Of a stretch of DNA of 6,326 nucleotides, positions 6,248 to 6,326 are shown piece after piece (the first letter of the stretch is position 1; each line of letters starts with the position of its first letter). Where the stretch lies: assembly GCA_028288775.1 (NCBI GenBank), contig JAQGHP010000655.1, positions 1-6,326 on the forward strand. The letters are read 5' to 3'. The stretch is from Phycisphaerales bacterium (GTDB lineage Bacteria > Planctomycetota > Phycisphaerae > Tepidisphaerales > Tepidisphaeraceae). The position numbers and the translations under genes were made by a program. A model generated the notes under the pieces. The model did no database searches and had not been told where the DNA came from. It worked only from the letters and a program-made list of their open reading frames with translations.

Positions 6248-6326
6248 TTATCGCAGAGCGTAAGTCTGCCCGTCGATCCGCCGCACGCGGCCTTTGAGAC
6301 TCAGGAACGTGAGCTCCTGCAAAATG
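6248..6326 (-). CDS. dprA: C-terminal end of a probable DprA (DNA-processing protein), partial
   Basis: On the minus strand the frame is open from the window edge to a TAA at 6250-6248 and encodes 25 residues: ILQELTFLSLKGRVRRIDGQ then TYALR. The pattern of a short helix (ILQELTFLSLKGRV) followed by a beta-wing (RRIDGQTYALR) and an immediate stop matches the C-terminal winged helix of DprA/Smf proteins, which typically end in strings like LTLLELKGLVRRLPGGRY. DprA loads RecA onto single-stranded DNA taken up during natural transformation, and many bacteria carry it without known competence. The gene would converge with the AsmA-like gene, the two stops lying 24 bases apart with no clear terminator between. 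The rest of the protein, including the Rossmann-like DNA-binding domain, is outside the window, so another winged-helix protein is possible. Confidence 0.55.
   Translation of the reverse strand, partial: ILQELTFLSLKGRVRRIDGQTYALR

Overview
The window reads as ordinary chromosome from a GC-rich bacterium, most likely a planctomycete of the Phycisphaerae type. This lineage call is an inference. It rests on the high GC, the mostly weak Shine-Dalgarno sequences, a NuoN with a long extra loop, a large stand-alone AsmA-like protein with a Gly-rich C-terminal region, and intergenic DNA packed with hairpin repeats. No rRNA or other phylogenetic marker is present to settle it.

Layout from left to right: (1) the 3' part of nuoN, a proton-pumping membrane subunit of respiratory complex I (2-1423, 5' end outside the window); (2) an 80-bp gap holding a short tandem repeat that runs up to the next start codon; (3) mtnA, the methionine-salvage isomerase, complete (1504-2583); (4) a 420-bp non-coding stretch (2584-3003) with at least six inverted-repeat structures, the clearest being a perfect 27-bp inverted repeat whose arms are themselves hairpins; (5) a short secreted phospholipase-D-family nuclease on the minus strand (3004-3582); (6) a 142-bp divergent intergenic region; (7) a large AsmA-like, membrane-anchored envelope protein on the plus strand (3725-6223); (8) the last 26 codons (including stop) of a minus-strand gene that looks like the C-terminal winged helix of DprA (6248-6326), convergent with the AsmA-like gene.

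The genes do not form one pathway. nuoN and mtnA are codirectional and 80 bp apart, but they belong to respiration and methionine salvage respectively. The nuclease and the AsmA-like gene are divergent and could share a control region, and both products would act in or across the cell envelope. I see no phage, IS transposase, CRISPR, tRNA or rRNA gene, and no convincing new multi-gene system. The most unusual part is the repeat-dense intergenic block between mtnA and the nuclease gene.
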